The notes under the pieces were generated by a model. The model did no database searches, had not been told where the DNA came from, and was given only the letters and a program-made list of their open reading frames with translations. Positions 1 through 9,346 of a stretch of 62,563 bases of DNA are shown here, in pieces. Source of the DNA: an uncultured Bacteroidaceae bacterium. Its GTDB lineage: Bacteria > Bacteroidota > Bacteroidia > Bacteroidales > Bacteroidaceae. The stretch is from positions 1 to 62,563 of the forward strand of contig CAJOLC010000028.1 in the NCBI GenBank assembly GCA_905235305.1. Reading direction: 5' to 3'. Both the position numbers and the translations under genes were made by a program. The number at the start of each line of letters is the position of its first letter. The stretch's first letter is position 1.

Positions 1-2091
1 ACTGACAAATATGTAACAGTCAACGGACATCGCATCTTCTTTAAAGGAACGGATATCCACGACGCTCATCCGCTATACGGGCGTTATGTCGATGTACAAA
101 CCATGCTTCGCGACATCACGCTGATGAAGCAGGCCAACATCAACACCGTGCGCACCAGCCATTATCCCCGCCAACCAAAGATGTATGACATGTTCGATGC
201 CTATGGACTTTATGTCATGGACGAGGCAGACCTGGAGTGCCACGGTAACAACAGCTTAACACGCGACACGTCATGGACCGCCGCATTCGTGGACAGAGAT
301 GTGCGCATGGTACTTCGAGACCGCAACCACCCGAGCGTTATATTCTGGAGTCTCGGCAACGAAAACGGTGAAGGAAGAAACATGGACGCAGGCTATGCTG
401 CCATACGCAAACTCGATGCACGCCCCATCCATTGCCACGGCAATGAGAGCAGTTCGGACATGCACTCTGAAATGTATACCAGCGTCAACGGCGCACACAA
501 CAACCGTAATGGTTGGCATGGAAAGCCTTTCTTCATTTGCGAATACGCCCACGCCATGGGTCAGGCCGTCGGAAATCTTGTTGACTATTGGAGAGAGATT
601 GAAAGCGGTAAAGGTATCATAGGCGCTTGTGTTTGGGATTGGGTAGACCAATCTATCTATGACCCAGTGAAGATAATGACCGGTGATACCATTGACGCCC
701 ACGGCTTTCACGCCTGGACAGGTGGTTACGATTATGACTCTTATGTAGATGATAATCCAGGCCGCTATAATGACAAGTCCTTCCAAGGCAATTACCTCAA
801 CAACGGCATCATTACGCCAGACCGTGCCTGGACATCAAAGCTTACGGAAATAAAGAAAGTATATCAGTATGTAGAGTTCAACGACCTCACAGATCTCAAC
901 TTTCAACTCAAGAACAAGTATCCCACCATTAATCTCGGCGACCACTTTTACATCAGCGGAATGCTCGCCCGCGAGGGGCATCCTATCCAAGAACTTCGTA
1001 TTGACGACTTCAATGTTCCTGCTGGCGAGTCGAGGACAATTGCCCTGCCAAAGTTATCTCTACAAGAGGACGGAGCGGAGTACACTCTAATTCTCTCTCT
1101 CTGTCTCCGCGAGGCTCAGCCGTGGGCACCGGCAGGCTATGCACTGGCCGACGAACAGTTCGTCCTACGAAAACGGTCTCAGAAGTTGTCGCCTGTAATC
1201 GATTCAGGCACACTGACTGTTGAAGGTCGAAAGGTTGAAGGCAAGGACTTCTGCATAGAATTCGACGAGAACGGTCGTCTCTGCAGCTATATCTACGGAG
1301 GACACCAGCTCATCGCTGCCGCTCCTGAATACAATGATTTCCGTCGCATCGACAACGATGCCGAAGGTAAGCAGTACGAAAAGAACACCGACGATGGCGG
1401 CGACCACCGTTACAACTATTCAGCCACTGGGATTGAAAGCCATACTGTCACCTCTCCTTTGGCACTGTCAGACGGACACGCCTCCCTATCCATGAAAGCA
1501 ACTGGCTGGAAGACGAACTACAACATTCTCTACACAATCTATCCCAATGGTGTTTTGGACATGAAGGTTACCTTTGACCCCATGCGTCGTGGACTTCGCC
1601 GGCTTGGCATGGGAATACAGTTCCAGGCTGGTTTCGACCAAGTGGAATACTATGCCCGAGGTCCATGGTCAAATTACAGGGACCGTCAGACAGGCAGCTA
1701 CATCGGTCGCTACCAAACGTATATTGATGACATGGTGGAGGAATACATCCACCCACAGACATACGGCGATCACCAAGACCTGCGCGAACTCATTCTGTCG
1801 GGAACATCACCTGTCAACCTACGCATACAGACAGAAGGCACCGTGGCCTTCTCTTTGAGTCATTTCAATGAACTGGAATGGGACAACCGCCTCCATTACG
1901 AACGTCTGCACTGGGCTGACCTCGCACACTATCCGCAGACATTTGCACACTTTGACCTCTGGCAGCGCGGCATAGGTAACAACAGTTGTTTCTCCGACTC
2001 TTGCCTGCCTAAGTACGAAGTTCCATATCCAGGCAACAATCAGGGAAGCAACCTCACTTACACTCTGCGTTTCATCCCACAAATCAAATAA
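1..2091 (+). CDS. GH2 beta-galactosidase-type enzyme, 5' end outside window
   Basis: The frame is open from base 1, so the gene begins before the window; 696 residues are visible, starting inside the GH2 catalytic region. The acid/base motif SLGNENGEG (Glu codon at 361) and the nucleophile motif FICEYAHAMGQ (Glu codon at 541) are intact. From about base 1240 onward the protein resembles the C-terminal beta-sandwich of long LacZ-like enzymes (Bgal_small type), with GPWSNYRDR near base 1660. Family knowledge suggests release of a terminal beta-linked galactose or related sugar; the true substrate cannot be read from sequence. It lies 43 bases ahead of the GH51 gene on the same strand and is one of five GH2 enzymes in the window. 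Confidence 0.9.
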   Translation, partial: TDKYVTVNGHRIFFKGTDIHDAHPLYGRYVDVQTMLRDITLMKQANINTVRTSHYPRQPKMYDMFDAYGLYVMDEADLECHGNNSLTRDTSWTAAFVDRDVRMVLRDRNHPSVIFWSLGNENGEGRNMDAGYAAIRKLDARPIHCHGNESSSDMHSEMYTSVNGAHNNRNGWHGKPFFICEYAHAMGQAVGNLVDYWREIESGKGIIGACVWDWVDQSIYDPVKIMTGDTIDAHGFHAWTGGYDYDSYVDDNPGRYNDKSFQGNYLNNGIITPDRAWTSKLTEIKKVYQYVEFNDLTDLNFQLKNKYPTINLGDHFYISGMLAREGHPIQELRIDDFNVPAGESRTIALPKLSLQEDGAEYTLILSLCLREAQPWAPAGYALADEQFVLRKRSQKLSPVIDSGTLTVEGRKVEGKDFCIEFDENGRLCSYIYGGHQLIAAAPEYNDFRRIDNDAEGKQYEKNTDDGGDHRYNYSATGIESHTVTSPLALSDGHASLSMKATGWKTNYNILYTIYPNGVLDMKVTFDPMRRGLRRLGMGIQFQAGFDQVEYYARGPWSNYRDRQTGSYIGRYQTYIDDMVEEYIHPQTYGDHQDLRELILSGTSPVNLRIQTEGTVAFSLSHFNELEWDNRLHYERLHWADLAHYPQTFAHFDLWQRGIGNNSCFSDSCLPKYEVPYPGNNQGSNLTYTLRFIPQIK

Positions 2092-2134
2092 GAAACACAA
2101 CAAATACAGATTCACTGATTTCAAACACGCTGTT

Positions 2135-3703
2135 ATGTCGAAATATATTAACATAAGCGCCATCGAAAAGAAAACATCCAACGCCATTGAAACCTTACTC
2201 ATTTCAATGTTACTGGTTATTACCTGCCAACTATCGGCACAAAACAGTATTAATATAGACACAAAAACGAGTCTTGGCAAGACATCACCATACATATTCG
2301 GACAGTTCATAGAGTATATGGGGCGCGACATCGAAGGAGGCATATACGACCCTAAATCAGCGCTCTCCAATGCAGACGGCATCCGCCTCGATGTACTCGA
2401 GAAAGCAAAGGAACTTGCTCCCACGATGATTCGATTCCCTGGTGGCACATTTGTCAAGACATTTCATTGGATGGATGGCGTGGGGGCACGCGACCAGCGT
2501 CGTCCAAGCAAAAACCTCATCTGGGGCGGCATCAACACATTCCAGTTCGGCACATGCGAGTTCATAGAGTACTGCCGAGCCATAGGCTGCGAACCAGTAC
2601 TTGTGGTGAACATCGCCACAGGGACACCAGACGAGGCTGCCAACTGGGTGGAATACTGTAACGGAACGGAGGACACCTACTTTGCCAACCTACGCCGTTC
2701 GCATGGCTATCCCGAACCATTCAACGTGAAGTACTGGGCATTGGGTAACGAGGAGGCTGCAGAACCTGATGCCGGTCGGCACCAAGACCCACAAAAATAT
2801 GTTACAGATATGTGGCACTTCATTAAGCTAATGAAGCTTACTGACCCATCTATTGAGTTAATTGCTGATGGAGAACGGGGATTGCCTGAGTGGAACAAAA
2901 CAGTAATAAAAGGAATGGATGGAGCAATCAACTACATTTCTTTCCACGCCTATGTCGGTACTGACAGCGGACATCCATATTCCATCTTCCATAAGATTAA
3001 TAATGTAGAAAAGGATCTGAACGAGTTTCACCAATTGATGAAAGCAAATAGTTCAGACGTCGTGACGAACTGGAAGAAATGGTATCGTTTTCCTGCTCGC
3101 ACACAGCCACTCAAGATGGCCATCGACGAGTGGGGAATATGGGAATATCAAGACCCACCTTACGGCACGACGAACACCTACGAATGGCGTCATGCCCTGG
3201 CTACCGCTTATTTCCTGAATGCATTTCTACGTTGTGCAGACTTCGTTGGCATGGCAAACTGGGCACAGATGGTCAACATCCTGGCTCCAATCATGACAAA
3301 TGAGCAAACATCCATTCGTCAAACTGTATTCTATCCGATCAAGGAATATCGTGCTCACGCTTTAGGTGAGGTTGTGAAAGCCGAAGCCACATCGCCAAGT
3401 ATAGATGGCGACCTGCAAGCCCTCAACGTCGTGTGCTCCATCGACCGAACAAGCGGCAGGCTGTCTCTCTTTGTTGTTAATCTAAGCCCTAAAACGGTAA
3501 AAGCATCTTTCAACATTGATGGCAAGGAAAGTGCACTTGTGGAAGATGTTATCACACTTACTGGTGAGCGAATAGATGCCAAGAATGTATTATCAGTCCC
3601 CGACAAAGATGTAGTTAGCGTAAGGACAGAGAAACTAACGAAACGGCTTCGTGACTTTTCTTTCTCTGCAGAGTCTGTGCAGATTCTCAGCATAAGACTG
3701 TAA
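2135..3703 (+). CDS. GH51 alpha-L-arabinofuranosidase
   Basis: This 522-residue protein has a long N-terminal hydrophobic export signal (about residues 20-35, ending CQLSAQ), then a GH51 barrel and C-terminal beta-sandwich. The early motif FGQFIEYMGRDIEGGIYD, the acid/base Glu206 in YWALGNEE and the nucleophile Glu332 in MAIDEWGIWEY are all visible. GH51 enzymes are retaining exo-arabinofuranosidases that remove alpha-L-arabinofuranose from arabinan, arabinoxylan or arabinogalactan side chains. The first 24 residues are unusually polar for a signal peptide; Met25 (base 2207) is a possible alternative start. It sits between a GH2 and a clan GH-D gene, only 13 bases before the latter, so cotranscription is likely. 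Confidence 0.9.
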   Translation: MSKYINISAIEKKTSNAIETLLISMLLVITCQLSAQNSINIDTKTSLGKTSPYIFGQFIEYMGRDIEGGIYDPKSALSNADGIRLDVLEKAKELAPTMIRFPGGTFVKTFHWMDGVGARDQRRPSKNLIWGGINTFQFGTCEFIEYCRAIGCEPVLVVNIATGTPDEAANWVEYCNGTEDTYFANLRRSHGYPEPFNVKYWALGNEEAAEPDAGRHQDPQKYVTDMWHFIKLMKLTDPSIELIADGERGLPEWNKTVIKGMDGAINYISFHAYVGTDSGHPYSIFHKINNVEKDLNEFHQLMKANSSDVVTNWKKWYRFPARTQPLKMAIDEWGIWEYQDPPYGTTNTYEWRHALATAYFLNAFLRCADFVGMANWAQMVNILAPIMTNEQTSIRQTVFYPIKEYRAHALGEVVKAEATSPSIDGDLQALNVVCSIDRTSGRLSLFVVNLSPKTVKASFNIDGKESALVEDVITLTGERIDAKNVLSVPDKDVVSVRTEKLTKRLRDFSFSAESVQILSIRL

Positions 3704-3716
3704 ACCTCATATAATA

Positions 3717-5525
3717 ATGTTTAAGAAAGAAAAGGTGTTGCATATCGGACTGCTGACTGTCCTGCTACTTTCTTTACAGGAAGGAATGGCAAAACCTACG
3801 CAGGGTACAAATGTCCGGCAGATTATTTCCTTGGTACCTCAGGAGCCCTCCACTGCACCCGACTACTACTGCACTTGGAACCTTCAGGGATATGTCTGCA
3901 GTTATGGTGCTGGTGCAGGCAGCAACGACCTTCGGATGGAAATAAACGAAGACAACCTATTTGGAGAGCAACTTGGCTACAAGGTTTGGGGATGCGAGCA
4001 ATCCAAAAGCGTGTTTACCAGCGGTCAGCCAGCGCGTGAGGTCACTTGGACAGTACCAACCCGCTATCAAGGATGGCTCAGCCATTACCCTATGCTACAT
4101 GCAGACCTCACATTTGTCATGGATGATTCATGGGACATTCCACGCGGCCCAGAACTGGATGGAGCAAGCAAACGGCCATACGGACGCAACTATGACAACC
4201 CGCATCTGGCTACAATGACTATCGCTCCCGACCGTTTCCCATCGTTTAAAGGAAAGAATCAAAAGAATCAGCAACGGATGAAGCGTCTCGCACAAGCCGT
4301 CAAGAAGCGAGGCTGGCGAGGTTTGGGAGGATGGGTCTGTGCACAAAATCCTATCGGTCTTACCTACGAATACACTGGCAAGGAGAACACCTACGAGAAC
4401 TCTCTCTGCTGGACTCCCGAACAGGAAGAACACTACTGGAAGCAGCGTCTTAAAGAGAGCCAGCGTACCGGTTTCTACTACTGGAAGGTCGACTGGGGCA
4501 ATAAGGACCGTGACGAACTGTTCCGCCGACGCTTAAGCCAATGGGGACGTGAGGTGGCACCTAATGTTGTTATCGAGCATGCCTCCTTTCAGGACGGCGG
4601 CACACATCACCCCGAATTCATCAGTTTCAGTGAAATCATCCGTTCTTACGATGTTAACAATCAGATCGCCCAAGCACAGACGCTGCAACGCCTTTACGAC
4701 CTCAGCCAGCAACCCGATGCAGAACTACCAGGCTGGGGCATCATCAATTGCGAAGACGAAGCCTACATCGCCGCTGGTCTCGGATGCGCTATCGGCGTAA
4801 TGCGCCACCCTTATGTCGGTGCACTTCCCAATGAACAGCCTGATACCTATTTTGCCGACTGCGGACCCGGTTCACGTCAATTAAAGAACAGACTTAACGA
4901 GATTGTACGTGCCGTGCGTTGGCATCGAATAGCAAAGCCATTCAGTCATGCTCACAACCAATGGAAAGCTGATAGTGAGATACTTGAAGAAAGCGGCAGC
5001 GGAAGAAAATGGAAGGCACCAGCCCGCATGAGCCGACGTCTGCCTCTACCAGAAATCACAGGGAAGGACGCGACTGCTTCCGACCGCCCTTATGTCCTCG
5101 CCTCCCTCTACGACAATGAATGCACATCTGTAGCCATCATCAATCGGAACATCAATGGCATTTATCAACAACAACGGGTTGACGTCACGGTTCAGCCATT
5201 ACGATGGGACCGTAAAGTAGGAGTCTTCGGCTATTGCAGGACTATAACTTTGCGTTATCAAGGTGGGCTTCCTCCATGCACATTCACAGTCTATGCCCAG
5301 GACCTCGCTACCGACGAGGCTCCTACTGCAATTCCCTATACCCTCACATCAGATGGTCGCGGCATTATTCTTCAAGGTTCCGACTTAGAAGCTCTCTGCA
5401 AAGGGCACGACTATCCATACTCCGAAGTGAAGCACGAAACAAGCAAGGACTACACTGACTTAAGCGACCCTGCCGTAGTACTCCTAGTTGCCTGCAGCAC
5501 TTCGATAAACTCTGACACAAGATGA
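3717..5525 (+). CDS. Exported clan GH-D (alpha-galactosidase-like) glycosidase
   Basis: The protein has 602 residues with a signal peptide (about 1-25, ending GMAKP). The core resembles GH27/GH36-type barrels: TFVMDDSWDIP near 132-142, then YYWKVDWGNKD with candidate nucleophile Asp259, and RSYDVNN with candidate acid/base Asp312. The same two Asp motifs recur in the C-terminal half of the DUF362 fusion at 39056, including near-identical INCEDE and GVMRHPYVG segments, so the two are paralogues. I infer an alpha-glycosidase, probably galactose-directed; the exact family is not certain because overall similarity to classical GH27 is low. It is tightly packed after the GH51 gene and is followed by 52 AT-rich bases before the next gene. 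Confidence 0.65.
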   Translation: MFKKEKVLHIGLLTVLLLSLQEGMAKPTQGTNVRQIISLVPQEPSTAPDYYCTWNLQGYVCSYGAGAGSNDLRMEINEDNLFGEQLGYKVWGCEQSKSVFTSGQPAREVTWTVPTRYQGWLSHYPMLHADLTFVMDDSWDIPRGPELDGASKRPYGRNYDNPHLATMTIAPDRFPSFKGKNQKNQQRMKRLAQAVKKRGWRGLGGWVCAQNPIGLTYEYTGKENTYENSLCWTPEQEEHYWKQRLKESQRTGFYYWKVDWGNKDRDELFRRRLSQWGREVAPNVVIEHASFQDGGTHHPEFISFSEIIRSYDVNNQIAQAQTLQRLYDLSQQPDAELPGWGIINCEDEAYIAAGLGCAIGVMRHPYVGALPNEQPDTYFADCGPGSRQLKNRLNEIVRAVRWHRIAKPFSHAHNQWKADSEILEESGSGRKWKAPARMSRRLPLPEITGKDATASDRPYVLASLYDNECTSVAIINRNINGIYQQQRVDVTVQPLRWDRKVGVFGYCRTITLRYQGGLPPCTFTVYAQDLATDEAPTAIPYTLTSDGRGIILQGSDLEALCKGHDYPYSEVKHETSKDYTDLSDPAVVLLVACSTSINSDTR

Positions 5526-5577
5526 ATATCTGCCCAGACATCATAAATAAATAAATGATCTCAATTAAAGAACATAA

Positions 5578-8328
5578 ATGCTGTGGATTATGCGAAGCAA
5601 AACAATTAAAACATTAGTAATGTCGATGGCAGTCATCATAGCCGCATTGACACCTGTAGAGGGAGCATTTTCCGCCAACCCCAAGCGGACAGTGACGCGT
5701 GTCACGGCATCAGTCACCATTCAGACCGATATCGATTATCACATCTCGAGCGACACACCTTTCTCTGATGCGGGCAGTATCAACATACTGAACACCGACC
5801 ATGCCGTTCTCATCTTCGATGCCTTGCGCCCTTCACAGGCACTTTCATGGCTGAACCATGTCACCATAGACGGCACTGCGGCAGTCAACGACAACAACTG
5901 CCAGGTGCGTGTCTATGGCAAGGGTACCATCATCTATCCTTACGCACGAAACCTGCGACCGCTCACACTCTACGAAGAACCTGGGCTGGAAGGAACTTCG
6001 GCCAACACATTCAGCACAGGGAACAACAATGGTTTTATGAACAACCTTTCAAGTTCCCAGCTGAACAACCGCTTCAAGAGCTTCCGGCTGAAGCGTGGCT
6101 ACATGGTCACGTTCGCCACAGGAAAAGGAGGTTACGGCTATAGCCGATGCTTCATTGCCGACGACGAGGACTTGGAAGTCACGTTGCCCACATGGTTGCA
6201 AGGCCGTTTCTCATCGTATCGCCTGTTCAAGTGGAACGATGTCTCGAAGTGTGGTTGGGGCGGTACACAAGTGGAGTGCATGTCAGCCCTCAATGCTACC
6301 TGGTGCTATGACTGGGGAGCTCCTGACCCACGAAACATAGATTGGGAGTGCGTGCCGCAACATCATCACGAAGGTTGGCCTTCCATTGATGAAGTAGGAC
6401 GCAACGGCACATCGTGCCACGCCTTGGGGAACAACGAGCCGGACAACACGGCAGATGCTTCCGAGCAGTACCAGACGGTGGCACAAGTGCTGGCAAACTG
6501 GCCGCAGATGATGGCTACGGGCAAACGTCTCGGCACGCCTGCCATGGCAGGAAGCCGCGCTTGGCTCAAAGAATTCTGCGATTCTATCGATGCAAGAGGC
6601 TGGCGATGCGACTTTTGTGCCATACATATCTACTCCGACGGCAACCAATGGGACTGGGACTGGCTGGTAAACGAATACTTCAACCAATCGAACCAGCGTC
6701 CCATTTGGATAACAGAAATGAACTCTGGAGCAGAGTGGACAGGCTGGTGGGGAGGTGACGACCGCTCTGCCAACCCTGCAAACTACCAGATACAGAAAGA
6801 CCACTTCGCCCCTGTGCTCAATATGCTTATGGGTCACGACAAGGTGGAACGCATCGCTCCCTTCAACAGTTTCTGGATAGACAAGTGCCGTATGTTCTAC
6901 AACTGGGACGATGCCGACCCCGTCACACCCATCGGTCATCACTATGCCGACCTGCAGGCGGGACTGGCCTACAGCGGTCGCTACGACAAAGTTCCCTCTG
7001 CTCCCCGCATCTACGGACCGCAGAACGCCGCGCTCACCTTCGTTTCTTCGTCGATGATAAACCGTATCACTTGGAAAGACGTCAACGGCGAGTTCAATGC
7101 CGACATGTGGGTGGAACGCAGAACAGGTGGAGAATGGCAACGAGTGATGACTGCTAAACAGGCTGAAAACGAAGCAACCTACACCTATCGCGACACTGTC
7201 AGCATACCCAACGACTATGCTTATCGTGTAGCAATCAAGTCGGCTGTGAACAACCGCACATACTACAGTCCCATACTCTCCAATGCAACTGCCACAAGCA
7301 AGTCAATGACTTCCGACGAGAACGTACAGTGGGGAGTCGTGGAACTCAGCCAGACCAAGACGAATGGCTTCTGCTACTTCTCCCGTTCCTTTGCAGAACA
7401 ACCTGCTATTGTCTTTGGAGGTCCGACCAATACAAACGAACTTGTAGCTCCCTGCGAACAGGTAAACAACTTCTCTCGCGACGATGCAGGCGGCTACAGT
7501 AGTTTCCGATTCAGTTTCCTCCCGTGGACGCTTCAGAGCCAGCAAACGTTCACTGCAGGAACGGAAAGTTCCACATTCATTGCAGCTGGGGCAGGCACGG
7601 GCTCGTTAGGCACGTTGCATTATGAGGCGGGCTATGTCGGAGAAAGCGACAACGAAGTGGCTTCGGGCACCATACTCAGCTACACCTTCACAGAACCCTT
7701 CGCCTCTGTGCCGGTCGTCCTTGCCTCGCCTTACTACAGCGGCACGGACTATCCGCTCATGTGCCGTGTGTTCGACGTGACCGAAGAAGGCTTCAAGGTC
7801 GTACTGCAACGGCAGAAGGGACTCTCAAGCCAGTCGGGAGCAGCAGAGGTGAAAGTAGCCGTCGGCTTCTTTGCCGTTGAACAAGGAGAGACCATCGATG
7901 CACTCGGACGCCAAATCCTTGTAAAGTCGGGCGTGAAGCGACTGGCAAAGAGCAATGCCACAGCCAGCTTCCTGCTCGGAACGACACTGCTCAAGCCGCA
8001 CATTCTTGTGCAGATGCAGTCCATGAACCGCGAGGATGTGATTGCCATCACACGTCAAGTCAAGCAGTCAGGCGAGCAGTGGCAATCGGCGAAGTTCATG
8101 CTTATGTACGACCCGACAGCAGGCGTGGAGGTTTCCAGCTCGAAGCCTGTGTCCGAAAGCTTCGGCATGATTGCCATCGGCGAGACAGAAGACGCCGTGG
8201 ATGCCGTGACACTCATGCCTGAGACTGCCGTACAGTCACCACAAATCTACGACCTCCAGGGACGCAAACTGCAGCGTGTGCCACAAAGAGGTATCTACAT
8301 CGTGAACGGAAAGAAAGTATTAAGATAA
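5578..8328 (+). CDS. GH128-like (Asl1-type) glycosidase with type IX secretion tail
   Basis: The protein has 916 residues. A signal peptide (roughly 1-33) is followed by a beta-rich N-terminal region, then a barrel with WCYDWGAPD (242-250), HALGNNEPDN holding candidate acid/base Glu287, and IWITEMNSG holding candidate nucleophile Glu380. These motifs match the glycosyl-hydrolase catalytic core family that includes GH128 beta-1,3-glucanases. A region around 620-760 contains a pattern of F..PF.SVP.V and V..VT..GF that recalls H-type lectin modules (weak inference). The C-terminus, IYDLQGRKLQRVPQRGIY followed by a basic end, is a typical Prevotella type IX sorting domain, so the enzyme is probably surface-attached or secreted. 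Met5 (base 5590) is an equally good start. Confidence 0.75.
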   Translation: MLWIMRSKTIKTLVMSMAVIIAALTPVEGAFSANPKRTVTRVTASVTIQTDIDYHISSDTPFSDAGSINILNTDHAVLIFDALRPSQALSWLNHVTIDGTAAVNDNNCQVRVYGKGTIIYPYARNLRPLTLYEEPGLEGTSANTFSTGNNNGFMNNLSSSQLNNRFKSFRLKRGYMVTFATGKGGYGYSRCFIADDEDLEVTLPTWLQGRFSSYRLFKWNDVSKCGWGGTQVECMSALNATWCYDWGAPDPRNIDWECVPQHHHEGWPSIDEVGRNGTSCHALGNNEPDNTADASEQYQTVAQVLANWPQMMATGKRLGTPAMAGSRAWLKEFCDSIDARGWRCDFCAIHIYSDGNQWDWDWLVNEYFNQSNQRPIWITEMNSGAEWTGWWGGDDRSANPANYQIQKDHFAPVLNMLMGHDKVERIAPFNSFWIDKCRMFYNWDDADPVTPIGHHYADLQAGLAYSGRYDKVPSAPRIYGPQNAALTFVSSSMINRITWKDVNGEFNADMWVERRTGGEWQRVMTAKQAENEATYTYRDTVSIPNDYAYRVAIKSAVNNRTYYSPILSNATATSKSMTSDENVQWGVVELSQTKTNGFCYFSRSFAEQPAIVFGGPTNTNELVAPCEQVNNFSRDDAGGYSSFRFSFLPWTLQSQQTFTAGTESSTFIAAGAGTGSLGTLHYEAGYVGESDNEVASGTILSYTFTEPFASVPVVLASPYYSGTDYPLMCRVFDVTEEGFKVVLQRQKGLSSQSGAAEVKVAVGFFAVEQGETIDALGRQILVKSGVKRLAKSNATASFLLGTTLLKPHILVQMQSMNREDVIAITRQVKQSGEQWQSAKFMLMYDPTAGVEVSSSKPVSESFGMIAIGETEDAVDAVTLMPETAVQSPQIYDLQGRKLQRVPQRGIYIVNGKKVLR

Positions 8329-8337
8329 CAAACACAC

Positions 8338-9345
8338 ATGAAATCTACGCTCTCAGCCCTTATCCTTTTCTGGGGAATCGCCACATCTGTTTTCCCGCAG
8401 CAACACAAGGCACCGGCTCCCATGTTTCGCGACCCCGTGACAGACGGAGCAGCTGATCCGGTCATTTTCTACAACAGAGCAGAAAAAGCCTGGTGGATGC
8501 TCTACACACAACGGCGTGCAAATGCCGAGACAGCTGACGTAGCCTATTGCTTCGGCAATCCCATCGGTGTGGCGGAGAGCGTGGACAACGGGGCATCTTG
8601 GTACTACCGAGGCACGCTCGACCTCGACTTCGAACACGGACACAACACGTTCTGGGCACCCGACATTGTCTATCATCGAGGCACCTACCACCTCTTCGTC
8701 ACCTACAAGAGGGGCGTTCGCGACCATTGGAGCGGTGAGGCGAAGATGGTCCACTACACCAGCAAGAACTGTTGGGACTGGAAGTTCAAGGGAACTTTGG
8801 AGTTGGGAGAGAAGAACATCATCGACATCACGCTCTGTCAGGACGAGAACGGACTGTGGCACGCCTGGTACAAGAAGGACGATTACGCCAACATCTGGAC
8901 TTCGGAAAGCAAGGACCTGAAGCACTGGACTAAAGGACGGCCAGCCAAGACGGAAGGTGCTTGCGAGGGACCGAAAGTGTTCCGATTCGAAGGTTACTAT
9001 TGGATGATAACCGACGAATGGCACGGAATGCGTGTCTATCGCTCGTCGGACATGGTGACGTGGGATCGGCAGGGACTAATTCTGGAAGGAGCGACGACCA
9101 GACCGGACGACGGTCCGAGCGGTGCGCACGGCGATGTGATTGTCGTCGATGGGCGTGCCTACATCATCTACTTTACGCACCCTGGCCGCAAAGTACACCC
9201 TGTGGCACAAATGAATCCCTACGGCAACTACCCCTACGAAGAGCGACGTTCGTCGCTCCAATGCGGACAACTGTTATTCTCGAACGGAACATTGAAGTGC
9301 CAACGCACGGACTTCGACTTCTATCTGCCTAATCCTTCACAATGA
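8338..9345 (+). CDS. Exported five-bladed beta-propeller glycosidase (GH43/GH117-like)
   Basis: This 335-residue protein has a signal peptide (about 1-21). It opens with MFRDPVTDGAADPVIFY, where Asp40 fits the general-base position of GH43-type propellers, and continues with repeated blades: NTFWAPDIVY (Asp109), the segment IIDITLCQDENGLWHAWY, and an acidic EGPKVFRFEGYYWM that could carry the acid residue. The fold call is firm; the family (GH43, GH117 or a related group) is not. Substrates of such enzymes are usually arabinofuranosyl, xylosyl or galactosyl linkages. It starts 9 bases after the GH128-like gene, and only one base separates its stop codon from the next start, so these three genes are almost surely one transcript. 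Confidence 0.7.
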   Translation: MKSTLSALILFWGIATSVFPQQHKAPAPMFRDPVTDGAADPVIFYNRAEKAWWMLYTQRRANAETADVAYCFGNPIGVAESVDNGASWYYRGTLDLDFEHGHNTFWAPDIVYHRGTYHLFVTYKRGVRDHWSGEAKMVHYTSKNCWDWKFKGTLELGEKNIIDITLCQDENGLWHAWYKKDDYANIWTSESKDLKHWTKGRPAKTEGACEGPKVFRFEGYYWMITDEWHGMRVYRSSDMVTWDRQGLILEGATTRPDDGPSGAHGDVIVVDGRAYIIYFTHPGRKVHPVAQMNPYGNYPYEERRSSLQCGQLLFSNGTLKCQRTDFDFYLPNPSQ

Positions 9346-9346
9346 C